Assembly: GCF_004011805.1 (NCBI RefSeq)
Contig: NZ_ML137200.1
Coordinates: forward strand, 81,899 to 145,898
Reading direction: 5' to 3'
Length of the DNA stretch: 64,000 nt
Source: Piscinibacter defluvii
Lineage (GTDB): Bacteria; Pseudomonadota; Gammaproteobacteria; Burkholderiales; Burkholderiaceae_C
Shown: piece after piece, positions 26,727 through 36,600 of the stretch
Layout of the letters: every line of letters starts with the position of its first letter
How positions within the stretch are numbered: position 1 is the first letter of the stretch
Position numbers and translations under genes: made by a program
Notes under the pieces: model-generated
Databases searched by the model: none
Seen by the model: the letters and a program-made list of their open reading frames with translations, nothing else
Told to the model about the DNA's origin: nothing

Positions 26727-26849
26727 ACGGCCCATGACACGCGGCCTCCTCGGACCGACCCGCCGGCGCCGCTTCATGGCGCGGGCCCACCACTGCGGAC
26801 CTCCGCGGGCGCACCCCAGGTGCCGCCCGTTCCCGTTTCCGGAGGATCC

Positions 26850-28535
26850 ATGTCCCTGCAGCTGCAACCGTTCCGCCCGCGCCTGCTCGATGCCCTGAAG
26901 GGCTACGACCGCGCGAAGTTCGTCGCCGACGTCTCGGCCGGCCTCACCGTCGGCGTGGTCGCGCTCCCGCTCGCGATGGCCTTCGCGATCGCCTCCGGCG
27001 TCAAGCCCGAGCAGGGCATCTTCACCGCCATCGTCGCCGGCTTCCTGATCTCGGCCCTGGGCGGCTCGAACGTGCAGATCGGCGGGCCGGCCGGCGCCTT
27101 CATCGTCATCGTCTACGGCATCGTCGAGCGCTACGGCCTGACCAACCTGCTGATCTCCACCGCGCTGGCCGGCGTGCTGCTGTTCGCGATGGGGGCGCTC
27201 AAGCTCGGCGCCCTGGTGCGCTACATCCCGGTGACCATCATCATCGGCTTCACCAACGGCATCGCGGTGCTGATCGGGCTGTCGCAGGTGAAGGACCTGC
27301 TGGGCCTGGAGATCGCCAAGCTGCCGGCCGATTTCTTCACCCAAATCGGCGTGCTGGCGGCGCACGCGAACACCTTCAACCCGATGGCGCTCGCGATCGG
27401 GCTGGCCTGCCTGGCGCTGGTGGTGGTATGGCCCAAGTCCTACACCATGCCGCTGGACAACATCGGATGGCGGCACCGCCTGTACCGCCTGGCCGCGCAC
27501 GTGCCGGGCACCATCGTCGCGCTGGTGCTGGCCACGCTCGCCACGGCGCTGCTGCACCTGCCGGTGGAGACCATCGGCAGCCGCTTCGGCGGCATCCCGC
27601 AGAGCCTGCCGCAGCTCGCGTTGCCGCCGTTTTCGTGGGAGAGCGCCAAGCAGCTGGTGATCCCGACGATCACCATTGCGCTGCTCGGGGCAATCGAGTC
27701 GCTGCTGTGTGCACGCGTGGCCGACAACCTGATCGACGCGCCGCGCCACGACCCGAACCAGGAGCTGATGGCGCAGGGCGTGGCCAACATGGTGGCGCCG
27801 GCCTTCGGCGGCATCCCGGCCACCGGCACGATCGCGCGCACCGTCACCAACGTGCGCTCCGGCGCGGTCACGCCGATCGCCGGCATCGTGCACGCGCTGA
27901 CGCTGCTGGCCATCGTGCTGGTGGCCGCGCCGCTGGCGCTGCACGTGCCGCTGGCGGCACTGGCCGGCATCCTGCTCTTCGTGGCCTGGAACATGGGCGA
28001 GTGGCGCGAGTTCGCGCGCCTGCGCCATTTCAGCCTGCCCTACCGCACCATCCTGCTGGGCACATTCTTCCTGACCGTGGTGTTCGACCTGACGGTGGCG
28101 GTCGAGGTCGGCCTGGTGCTGGCCTGCGTGTTCTTCATCTACCGCATGAGCACGCTGTTCCGCGTGCGGCCGCACGACCCGGCCGAGCTGCCGCCGGGCG
28201 TGCAGGTGTTCGAGCTGTTCGGCTCGCTGTTCTTCGGCGCGGTCGGCAAGATCGAGGCCCTGCCGGCCCAGGTGGGCGAGGGCACGCGTGCGCTGGTGCT
28301 GGAGATGCACCGCCTGATCTCGCTGGACACCTCGGGCCTGGACGCGCTCGAGCAGCTGCACCGCACGCTGAAGAAGCGCGGCGTGGCGCTGGTGCTGGCC
28401 AACGTCAACGAGCAGCCGCTGTCGCTGATGCGGCGCTCGGGCTTCGACGCCGTGCTCGGCGAGGACGCGATCGTGCCGAGCGTGGCCGCCGCCTTCGAGC
28501 ACGACTCGCTCAACCCCGCGGCGCCGGCGCGGTGA
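26850..28535 (+). CDS. SulP-family anion transporter with STAS domain
   Basis: A 561-residue transporter of the SulP (sulfate permease / bicarbonate) family. About 10-12 membrane helices fill residues 25-430, beginning with AGLTVGVVALPLAMAFAIASGVKPEQGIFTA and including the GGSNVQIGGPAGAF stretch typical of the family. A cytoplasmic STAS domain follows (about 450-560, EMHRLISLDTSGLDALE). The ATG at 26850 has a strong GGAGG upstream. The transported ion could be sulfate, bicarbonate or another dicarboxylate; no carbonic anhydrase or sulfur gene is adjacent to decide. Confidence 0.92.
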   Translation: MSLQLQPFRPRLLDALKGYDRAKFVADVSAGLTVGVVALPLAMAFAIASGVKPEQGIFTAIVAGFLISALGGSNVQIGGPAGAFIVIVYGIVERYGLTNLLISTALAGVLLFAMGALKLGALVRYIPVTIIIGFTNGIAVLIGLSQVKDLLGLEIAKLPADFFTQIGVLAAHANTFNPMALAIGLACLALVVVWPKSYTMPLDNIGWRHRLYRLAAHVPGTIVALVLATLATALLHLPVETIGSRFGGIPQSLPQLALPPFSWESAKQLVIPTITIALLGAIESLLCARVADNLIDAPRHDPNQELMAQGVANMVAPAFGGIPATGTIARTVTNVRSGAVTPIAGIVHALTLLAIVLVAAPLALHVPLAALAGILLFVAWNMGEWREFARLRHFSLPYRTILLGTFFLTVVFDLTVAVEVGLVLACVFFIYRMSTLFRVRPHDPAELPPGVQVFELFGSLFFGAVGKIEALPAQVGEGTRALVLEMHRLISLDTSGLDALEQLHRTLKKRGVALVLANVNEQPLSLMRRSGFDAVLGEDAIVPSVAAAFEHDSLNPAAPAR

Positions 28536-28586
28536 TGTGAGCTGAGTTAAGGGCCGGTTAAAGCGGTGCGGCGACACTGCGCACCG

Positions 28587-30218
28587 ATGACGTTCCGTGC
28601 CGTCCTGATCGCGCTGGCGCTGCTTGTCGGCGCAGCGCAGGCGCCGGGGCAAGGCCACCCCGCACCGGCGCTGCCCTCGTTCGCCGACCTCGAGGCGGCG
28701 GGCGTGCGCATCGGCGAGGTGCGCGTCAATGCGCAGGACATCTTCGACCTCGCCAACCCGGAGGAAGACTACCGGCTGTTCCGCTGGGCCAACCAGCTGC
28801 ACGTGCAGACCCGGCCGGGCGTGATCGAACGGCAGCTGCTGTTCCGCTCCGGCGACCCGGTCTCGGCGCGGCTGATCGACGAGACCGAGCGCATCCTGCG
28901 CGCCAACCGCTACCTGTACGACGTGCAGATCCGCCCGCTGGCCGTACACGACGGCGTGGTCGACATCGAGGTGCTGACGCGCGACACCTGGTCGCTCGAC
29001 CCCGGCATCAGCGCCAGCCGCCAGGGCGGCGCGAACACCGGCGGCATCCAGCTGCGCGAATACAACCTGCTGGGCACCGGCATCACGCTCGGCCTCGGGC
29101 GTTCGAAGGGCGTGGACCGCTCGGGCAACCAGTTCCTGATCGCCAAGGAGCGCAGCTTCGGCGGCTGGACCTCGCTGTCCTACAGCCACGCGACCAACAG
29201 CGACGGCAAGCGCGATGCCGCCAGCATCGTGCAGCCCTTCTACGCGCTCGACGCACGCTGGGCCGCCGGAATCAGCGCGCTGCGGGACGACCGGATCGAG
29301 TCGGTCTACGACGCCGGCGAGGTGGTCAGCCAGTACCGCCACCGCGAGAAGCAGGCCGAGCTGTTCGGCGGCTGGTCGAACGGGCTGGTGGACGGCTGGG
29401 TGAACCGCTACAGCCTGGGCGTCGCGCTGCAGCAGGACGAGTACGCCTTCGAGCCGGGCCTGCCGGCGCCGGCGGCGCTGCCGCGCGACCGGCGCCTGGT
29501 GACGCCCTTCGTGCGCTACGAGCTGCTGGAAGACCGCTTCGAGAAGGAGCTGAACCGCAACCTGATCGGGCGGCCCGAATTCTTCGCGCTTGGCCTGGCG
29601 GGCAGCGTGCAGCTCGGCCGCGCCAGCCGCGGCCTCGGCTCGAGCCACGATGCCTGGCTGTACGCGGCCGCCCTGTCGCGCGGCTTCCGCCCCGCCGGCG
29701 AGCAGACACTGATCGCCGCCGCCAGGCTCGCGGGCGAGTTCTCCGGCGGCCAGGCGCGCCGCCAGCGGCTCGGCCTGCAGGCGCAGTACTACGTGCCGCA
29801 GGGCAGGCGCTGGCTGTTCTTCGCCGGCGGCGCGCTCGACGTGGCCACCCGGCCCGCGCTCGAGGACCTGCTGCAGCTCGGCGGCGACAACGGCCTGCGC
29901 GGCTACCCGCTGCGCTACCAGAGCGGCACGCGGCGCGCGCTGTTCACGCTCGAGGAGCGCTTCTACACCGACCTGTACGTCTGGCAGCTGTTCCGCGTCG
30001 GCGGCGCGGCGTATCTGGACATCGGGCGGGCCTGGGGCGGCGAATTCGTCAACCGCGCCCACCCGGGCTGGCTGAAGGACGCCGGCGTCGGGCTGCGCAT
30101 CGTCAACATGCGCAGCGCGTTCAGCAACGTGCTGCACGTCGACCTCGCGTTCCCGCTGGACGCGGATGTGGATGTGCGCAAGGTGCAGTTCCTGGTCAAG
30201 AACCGGACCAGCTTCTGA
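28587..30218 (+). CDS. Omp85-superfamily outer-membrane protein (POTRA plus barrel)
   Basis: A 543-residue protein with a signal peptide (MTFRAVLIALALLVGAAQA). A POTRA-like region follows (about 45-150; RQLLFRSGDPVSARLIDETERILRANRYLYDVQI), then a beta barrel. Near the end GGDNGLRGYPLRYQSG carries the RGY form of the conserved RGF motif in the barrel loop of this superfamily. The ATG at 28587 is preferred over an in-frame GTG at 28566 because it begins the signal peptide. It differs from BamA by having one or two POTRA units. Partner and substrate are unknown; possibly lipid or protein insertion. Confidence 0.8.
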   Translation: MTFRAVLIALALLVGAAQAPGQGHPAPALPSFADLEAAGVRIGEVRVNAQDIFDLANPEEDYRLFRWANQLHVQTRPGVIERQLLFRSGDPVSARLIDETERILRANRYLYDVQIRPLAVHDGVVDIEVLTRDTWSLDPGISASRQGGANTGGIQLREYNLLGTGITLGLGRSKGVDRSGNQFLIAKERSFGGWTSLSYSHATNSDGKRDAASIVQPFYALDARWAAGISALRDDRIESVYDAGEVVSQYRHREKQAELFGGWSNGLVDGWVNRYSLGVALQQDEYAFEPGLPAPAALPRDRRLVTPFVRYELLEDRFEKELNRNLIGRPEFFALGLAGSVQLGRASRGLGSSHDAWLYAAALSRGFRPAGEQTLIAAARLAGEFSGGQARRQRLGLQAQYYVPQGRRWLFFAGGALDVATRPALEDLLQLGGDNGLRGYPLRYQSGTRRALFTLEERFYTDLYVWQLFRVGGAAYLDIGRAWGGEFVNRAHPGWLKDAGVGLRIVNMRSAFSNVLHVDLAFPLDADVDVRKVQFLVKNRTSF

Positions 30219-30236
30219 ACGGCCGCACCCGGCCGT
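30219..30236. terminator. Candidate bidirectional hairpin between convergent genes
   Basis: ACGGCCG and CGGCCGT form a seven-base stem with a CACC loop in the 21-base gap between two convergent genes. There is no run of T, so an intrinsic terminator is only possible. Confidence 0.4.
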
Positions 30237-30239
30237 GCG

Positions 30240-31721
30240 TCAGGGCTTCTTCCAGAACCGCTTCGCGTCGGCCAGCGCCAGCAGCGCCGGCGCACAGTCG
30301 GCCAGGCGCTGCTCGCGGCGCGCGGCCAGCCAGCCGAGCGCGAAGGCACTGGCCGCATCGCTGCCGGCCGCAGCGCGGTAGCCCGCCAGGCCGACGCAGA
30401 CGTCGTTGAACGCACCCAGCCGGTCCTGCAGCAGGCGCAGCGGCTGCAGGTAGCGGCGCACCTTCTTCGCCTCGAACAGCGGCGCCGCGAACTCCACCGC
30501 GTAGCGCAGCCGCTTGACACGCTTGCGCAGGCGGTGGCGCGCCTCGTCGTCGAGCTCGGCGAAGCGCGGCGCCTGCGCTGCCACCTGCTTGTGCCAGCGC
30601 TGCAGCATGCCGGCCAGGTGCGGCTTCAGCGCGGCGGGCTGCGGCGCCGCGTCACCCGGCTGCAGCGCCTGCAGCAGATCCAGCAGCAGCGCCTGGGCCG
30701 CGGGCGCACGCAGCACCTCGGCCGGCGAGGCCGCCTCGGGCGCAGCCGGCAGCACCGGCGCGGCCAGGTCGAGCCCGAGCGCCGCGAGCGCGCGCTGCAG
30801 CTCCTCGTGCAGCGGGCCGGCGATGGCGGCCTGGTCGCGCGCCGCCCCGAGCCGGCCGAACAGCGTCGCGGCGCCGGCGGCCAGCGGGTCGTCCGGGCGG
30901 TCGCCGTCGAACAGGCGCAGCGCGCTGCGCAGCCGGCGCAGGCCGACGCGCAGCTGGTGCACGTGCTCGTCGCCGTGCACGCCGCTGGCCACCGCGCTGG
31001 CGTTGTCGAGCACCTGCTCGGCACAGGCCGCCAGCACCGCCCGCCGCCCCGCGGCGAGGTCGGCGCCGGCCGGGTAGGCCGGCGGCCGCGCCATGGCCGC
31101 CGCGGCCTGCGCCTCGCCGCGCGCCAGGCGTTCGCCGCGCTCGGCCTTGCTCTGCAGGTCCAGCCACAGGCCGTGGCGGCCGACCCAGCGGCGCGCCTGC
31201 GCGATCACCAGCGCCGGGCTGCCCCGCAGCAGCTCGATCTCCAGCTCGCGGACCGGCAGCGCACGATCGCCGGCCAGGAGGCGGCCGCGGTCCAGCGCCA
31301 GCTCGAGCGCGCCGCCGCGCACCCGCAGTTCGCGCTGCGTGCGCCGGATGTCGGTGCGGAAGACCGGCTGCAGCGCATCGGGCGGCAGGCGGCGCAGCAC
31401 CGCGTCGAGCCGCTCGCCGGCCGGCGTCCCGGCGTGCAGCGCCGGGTCGACCGCCGGCGGCTGCGCCGCCCCGCCTTCGCGCGGCACGTTGTGCTCCAGG
31501 CGCTGCAGCCGGTCGGCACCCAGCGCCTTGAGCGTCTGCACCCAGCGCGGCCCCTCGCGGCGCAGGCGCAGCGCGATGCCGGCGCGTGCCAGGGCACGGT
31601 CGGCGCTGTCGACGTAGACCGCCTGCAGGCGCACGGTGCGCGCCACCGGCGTGCCCACGGCGGCAGCGACACCGCGCAGGCGAGCGGCGGGGACCTGCAG
31701 CTTGAGTTCGGTTTCGGTCAT
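30240..31721 (-). CDS. CYTH-CHAD domain protein
   Basis: A 493-residue protein. The N-terminal CYTH domain (1-200) opens with the metal-binding ETELKLQ motif and includes alternating acidic/basic strands (VYVDSADRALARAGIALRLRREG). The C-terminal CHAD domain (about 215-490) is helical with conserved histidines (HVHQLRVGLRRLRSALRLF and RHRLRKRVKRLRYAVEF), which bind polyphosphate. The CYTH tunnel handles triphosphates; bacterial members such as YgiF hydrolyse inorganic triphosphate. A role in polyphosphate metabolism or granules is likely but no ppk is near. Confidence 0.92.
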   Translation of the reverse strand: MTETELKLQVPAARLRGVAAAVGTPVARTVRLQAVYVDSADRALARAGIALRLRREGPRWVQTLKALGADRLQRLEHNVPREGGAAQPPAVDPALHAGTPAGERLDAVLRRLPPDALQPVFRTDIRRTQRELRVRGGALELALDRGRLLAGDRALPVRELEIELLRGSPALVIAQARRWVGRHGLWLDLQSKAERGERLARGEAQAAAAMARPPAYPAGADLAAGRRAVLAACAEQVLDNASAVASGVHGDEHVHQLRVGLRRLRSALRLFDGDRPDDPLAAGAATLFGRLGAARDQAAIAGPLHEELQRALAALGLDLAAPVLPAAPEAASPAEVLRAPAAQALLLDLLQALQPGDAAPQPAALKPHLAGMLQRWHKQVAAQAPRFAELDDEARHRLRKRVKRLRYAVEFAAPLFEAKKVRRYLQPLRLLQDRLGAFNDVCVGLAGYRAAAGSDAASAFALGWLAARREQRLADCAPALLALADAKRFWKKP

Positions 31722-31775
31722 GGCGCGACGGGTGAGCGGCTTGCGATATGCTTTCCCGCAACGATTCTGACGGAC

Positions 31776-32447
31776 ATGGGACTGCTCGACGACCTCAAAC
31801 GCCAGGCCGAGGCCCTGCAGGCCCGCCAAGGCATCGACACGGCCGCGCTCGAGCGCAACACGCAGCTGGCCGACGCCGCCTGCAAGACGGCCTTCACCTA
31901 CCTCGACACGCTGGTGCGCCAGCTGATCGTGCTCAAGCCGGTGTCGAAGACCCGCTACGAGCTCGACCGCAAGACCCGCCTCGAGGGCCTGCCGATGACG
32001 CAGCTGAAGGTCGACGCGCGGCGCAAGATGCTGCGCGGCCAGGAGGTGTTCGACCATGTCGTGGTGCACGGCCGGCTCGCCAACGGCCAGCGCCTGAACC
32101 TGGTGAAGGACTTCCTGCCCGACATCGAGAAGCTCGAGCCGCGCCTGCGCGCCAGCGGCGCCCCGGTCAACGCCCAGCCGGTGCGCCACCCGGAGAGCAA
32201 CAAGCTGGTCGAGATGCGCTACGAGGTGCCGGTCGACTTCGTGATCTCGGCCCGCTTCACCCCGGACCACGACCGCGCCTGCATCGGCATCCGGGTGCAG
32301 AACTTCGACGGCTTCGAGACCGTCGACCTGGAGCTGCCGGCCACCGAGATCGGCACCACGCGCCTGGACGAGCTGGCGCGCTGGCTGCTCGGCGAGCCGC
32401 ACCGCTTCCTCGACGGCGCGCTGGCACTCAAGCGGATCGCGGCGTAA
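31776..32447 (+). CDS. Conserved hypothetical cytoplasmic protein
   Basis: A 223-residue soluble protein starting MGLLDDLKRQAEALQARQG, with charged helices and later beta segments (VRNFDGFETVDLELPATEI-like region). No signal peptide, membrane segment or known catalytic motif is seen. I believe similar proteins occur widely in Burkholderiales without a function. The ATG at 31776 is diverged from the CYTH-CHAD gene by 54 bases. I cannot assign a role. Confidence 0.75.
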   Translation: MGLLDDLKRQAEALQARQGIDTAALERNTQLADAACKTAFTYLDTLVRQLIVLKPVSKTRYELDRKTRLEGLPMTQLKVDARRKMLRGQEVFDHVVVHGRLANGQRLNLVKDFLPDIEKLEPRLRASGAPVNAQPVRHPESNKLVEMRYEVPVDFVISARFTPDHDRACIGIRVQNFDGFETVDLELPATEIGTTRLDELARWLLGEPHRFLDGALALKRIAA

Positions 32448-32512
32448 GGCCGGCGAAAGTCGGGGTGGGCTGCCCCGGTAAAATGCCGGGTCCGACTCCG
32501 CCGCCACCCGCC

Positions 32513-32725
32513 ATGCCGCTCTTCTGGAAGCCGTACAAGTCCGAGGTCACGCAGTTCCTCGACGAACTGAAGCGCCAGCGCCCCACGCTCGAGGACGAGC
32601 AGCGCGCCGGCCGCGCCCTGCTGTGGGACCGGCAGATCGACCGCAGCGCGCAGGCCGAGTACCGCGAGGCGCGTGTGCCGCAGCAGCCCTACGTCTACCA
32701 GAACAAGCCGACGCTGGGCCGCTGA
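32513..32725 (+). CDS. DUF3460 protein
   Basis: A 70-residue protein matching DUF3460: MPLFWKPYKSEVTQFLDELKRQRPTLEDEQRAGRALLWD and a Tyr-rich end. It precedes scpA by two bases, an arrangement common in Burkholderiales. A TAAAAT box (32478-32483) upstream could be a -10. The function is unknown; coupling to scpA suggests a link to chromosome segregation. Confidence 0.88.
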   Translation: MPLFWKPYKSEVTQFLDELKRQRPTLEDEQRAGRALLWDRQIDRSAQAEYREARVPQQPYVYQNKPTLGR

Positions 32726-32727
32726 GC

Positions 32728-33585
32728 GTGGCCAGCGACATCGCCGTTCCGGAAATCCCGGCGCCGACACCCGACGCGCAGGCGCTGCCGCCCGCCTCGG
32801 TGGACGCGGTGGCGGTGGCGCGGCTGTACGGCGAGCCGCTGTTCACGCTACCGCAGGACCTCTACATCCCGCCCGACGCGCTGGAGGTCTTCCTCGAGGC
32901 TTTCGAGGGCCCGCTGGACCTGCTGCTCTACCTGATCCGCAAGCAGAACTTCAACATCCTCGACATCCCGCTGGCCGACGTGACGCGCCAGTACCTCGCC
33001 TACATCGAGCAGATCCGCAAGACCAACCTCGAGCTGGCCAGCGAGTACCTGCTGATGGCGGCGATGCTGATCGAGATCAAGTCGCGCATGCTGCTGCCGC
33101 CGAAGAAGACGGTCGACGGCCAGGAGGCGGAAGACCCGCGCGCCGAGCTGGTGCGCCGGCTGATCGAGTACGAGCAGATCAAGCTGGCCGCCGCGCGGCT
33201 GGACGCGCTGCCGCTGCTGGGCCGCGACTTCCTGCGTGCGCAGGTGGCCATCGAGCAGTCGCTCGCGCCGCGTTTCCCGGAGGTCGAGCCCGACGACCTG
33301 CGCGCCGCCTGGGCCGACGTGCTGCGCCGCGCCAAGCTCAACCAGCACCACACCATCACCCGCGAGCAGCTCTCGGTGCGCGAGCACATGAGCATCGTGC
33401 TGCGGCGCCTGCAGGGGCGCCGCTTCGCGCTGTTCGAGGACCTGTTCGACACCACGCGCGGCCCGCAGGTGCTGGTGGTCACCTTCATCGCGATGCTCGA
33501 GCTGGCGCGCGAGCGGCTGCTCGAGGTGACGCAGGCCGAGGCCTTCGCGCCGATCTACGTGCGGCTGGCCTACGAGCCGAGCTGA
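32728..33585 (+). CDS. scpA: Segregation and condensation protein A
   Basis: A 285-residue kleisin that joins the SMC complex and helps compact and separate chromosomes. The core reads FEGPLDLLLYLIRKQNFNILDIPLADVTRQYLAYI, then SEYLLMAAMLIEIKSRMLLPP, and a winged-helix C-terminal part. The GTG at 32728, two bases after the DUF3460 stop, gives the longer N-terminus; an ATG before the core is absent. No scpB is in the window. I recall panC following scpA in many relatives; here the large repeat protein follows instead. Confidence 0.94.
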   Translation: MASDIAVPEIPAPTPDAQALPPASVDAVAVARLYGEPLFTLPQDLYIPPDALEVFLEAFEGPLDLLLYLIRKQNFNILDIPLADVTRQYLAYIEQIRKTNLELASEYLLMAAMLIEIKSRMLLPPKKTVDGQEAEDPRAELVRRLIEYEQIKLAAARLDALPLLGRDFLRAQVAIEQSLAPRFPEVEPDDLRAAWADVLRRAKLNQHHTITREQLSVREHMSIVLRRLQGRRFALFEDLFDTTRGPQVLVVTFIAMLELARERLLEVTQAEAFAPIYVRLAYEPS

Positions 33586-33663
33586 ACCCCTACCTTGCGG
33601 GAGCAGCGCGGCACGCCCGCGTGCTAACTTGCCCGGCTCGAAGGGCGCAGCGCGCCGGAGGGG

Positions 33664-36600
33664 ATGCCGATGGGCCTGCTCGCACTGCTCAAGCTGCCGC
33701 CGCTGAAGCGGCCGCCGGGCGCGCAGCAGCAGAGTTCCGGGTCGGCGCCCGGCGACGCGCGGCTGCAGGCGCGCACCGAGGCGCTCGCCGTGCTGACGCA
33801 GCTGAGCAGCCTGGCCCACGGCGGCATCGCCGACGCGGCGCTCGCGGCCAAGGCCGCGAAGGACCTCGCCGCGCTGCAGGCCTCGTTCGACAACGCCGAC
33901 AAGCTGGCCGCCGATGCCGCCGCCATCAAGGCCTTCGCCGCGGTGCGGGCCGCCGCGGCCAAGCCGCTGACGCGTGCGCAGGGCTACCAGCAGCTCGCCG
34001 GCTGGCAGGAGACGACCTGGAAGCCGCTCGCCGCCGGCGTGGCCACCGCGCTCGCCGGCATCGGGCCGGCCGCGCCGAAGAAGGCCGTGCAGGCAGAGTT
34101 CGACAAGCTGGACGCCGCCCGCAAGGCGAAATACGGCGCCGCCGACCTGGCCGGCCTCAAGGCGCTCGAGCCGCGCACCAGCCGGCTCGCTGCGCTGGCG
34201 GCGCGCCTGGCACAGCGCTCGCCGGAGATCGATGCCGAGCTGGCGCGGCTCGACGGCGTGGTCGGGAAGCTCGCCGCCGACACTGCCGGCACGCTGCCGG
34301 CACGCCAGGCCGAGTTGGCACAGCGCAAGGCGAACGCCTGGCCCGACGGCGCGACGCTCGACGCGATCGAGGCCTCGCTGGCGACCTTCGACGCGCTGCT
34401 GCAGGCGCACGCCAGCGCGGTGACTGCAGCGAAGGCGTCGCAGGACGCCCGCATCGCGTTCGAGTCCGCGGCGGCGCGCGCCAAGGCGCTGGTCGACGAT
34501 GCGGTGCGTATCGCCGGTCGCCCGAACGTGCTGCCGGCCGCGCTCGCCGGCCGCTTCGCCGGCGCGCGCAAGGCGGTCGACGATGCGGTGGCGGCGCTCG
34601 ACTGGCCGGCGGCCCTGGCGGCGCATCCGGCGCTGGTCGCTGCGGCGGCGCAGGTCGGACAGGCGTCTGCCGCGAAGAACGCCTTCGACGCGGCACTCGC
34701 GAAGATTCAGGCCGACGTGCTGAAGGCCCGCGCCGCGGTGAACGCCGGCACGCCGCTGCCCGGCACGCTGGCCAAGGACTTCCAGGACGCCGACAACGAC
34801 GTCAGCCACGCCCAGGGCCTGCGCGACTGGGCACAGGCGCAGCGCCTGTTGCCCAACCTCGCGACCCGCACGCGCGCGCTGCTGGACATGCAGCACGACG
34901 GCCGCAAGTTCTACGAGGCGCTGAATCCGTACCTCGCGGTGCGCCAGCGCGCCAACGTGGCGCTCTCCGCCGGCGGCGGCAAGGTACAGCGCGACAACGC
35001 CCGCCTGAGCATGCTCGGCACCACCTACTGGCAGGCGGACAAGGCGATGACCGCACTCGCGGCCGCCAAGGAATGGGGCGACGCGAAGAAGGCGATCCCG
35101 GCGATGAGCGCGGCCGCCTTCGAGCTGGTCAACGCGCAGGCGAGCTACGACAGCGCCCGCGTGCCGTTCGACACCGCGATGGCGGCCGTCACCAACCGCT
35201 GGACGGCCGACGGCATCGCCGACGCTCCCAAGCCGGCCTACGCCGCGCCGGCCGCGGCCTACGTGAAGCTGCGCACGCAGCTCAACGACGCCGCCAACGC
35301 CGGCGACTTCGCGAGCGCGATGCCGCTCGTGCCGCGCCTGCAGGCGGCCATCGACGCGCTGCTCGCCGCCAAGCAGGCCGACGACCACGCCAAGGCCGCG
35401 TTCGACAGCGCGTTCAATGCGCTGGCCGGCTATGCCGAGGCCAAGGCGCTTCAGGGCAACGCCGCGCTCGCGCTGGCCGAGAAGGTGCACGCGTTCAACC
35501 TCGCCGACCAGGCGATGACGGCGGCGCGCGACAAGAACGACTGGGCCGCCGCCAGCGCGGCGGTGCCGGCCGTGGCCGCGGCGATCGCCGCGCTGAAGGC
35601 GGCGCAGACGGCCTTCAACGGCGCCTTCGGTGCGGCCGACGAGGCGGCACTGCGCGCGAAGATCGACGCGCTGAAGCCACGCACCGACCGCGCGAACGAC
35701 GCGCCCGTGCCGAAGTTCGTCGAGAAGGAACAGCAGGAAGTGCGCGGCAAGCTGGCCGACGTCGAGGCACGTTTTTCCGAGCGCGATTTCGCCACCGCGC
35801 AGGCCGAGATCGGCACGCTCGAGCAGCACCTGCGCGGCATGGAGCACGCCAAGGGTCTCTACGACGCACACAAGAAGAAGTTCGACGCGGCCAAGTCCGG
35901 GCCGATCGCCGCGGCGCTGGCCAAGCCGCTTGCGCCGCCCAAGCTCGATGCCGACCGCCGCCGCGGCCTGGCGGCGAGCGAGGCGGCGATCGTCGCGCTC
36001 GCCGACGCCGGCCAGCTGTCGCGCGCCGACGCGGCGATCGGCAAGTGGCAGGTCGAGGCGCAGGGCTGGGGCGAATCGAAGCAGGCCTTCGACGCGCTGA
36101 CCGGCGGCAACCCGGACGTGGCCACGCTCGAGAAGCTCGCCAAGCAGCCCGGCGGCGAAGCGGTGCTGGACAAGCTGATCGCCAACCTCGACCCGAACAC
36201 CACGCCGAGCAAGGTGCTGGTGACTGCCATCAAGGCGCGCTACGGCTTCGACCTGAAGCGTTTCACCGACAAGAACAAGGACGACCGCGACCTCGACGAC
36301 CTGCACGGCAAGAACCCGAACGCACCCGATCCGGACGTGCAGAAGCTGTACGCGCTGATGGCGAAGATCCCGGCCAAGCGCATCAAGGGCAAGATCGAGC
36401 AGATGGTCGTCTACAGCCAGGACGAGAGCCGCGGCGTCTACTACCCGGACAAGAAGATCTACCTGGCCGCCGACCGCCCGGGCAAGACCGGCGGCACCTG
36501 GGACGACCCCGACGAGGAACGTTTCGGGGTCGAGGGCAAGGTGCTGCCGCCGGGCGAGAAGGTCGCGCCGGGCTGCGAGCCGAAGGACCCGCACGTGCCG

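Noticed and set aside
26727..26849. A short open frame in the gap before the SulP gene
   Set aside because: No ribosome site, no domain and Arg/Pro-rich content; I see no gene here.
25668..30137. A roughly 1490-codon minus-strand open frame across metG, SulP and the Omp85-like gene
   Set aside because: It is antisense to three recognised genes and has low-complexity composition.
33611..33624. GCACG/CGTGC hairpin between scpA and the giant gene
   Set aside because: A five-base stem is too short in this composition and no T run follows.
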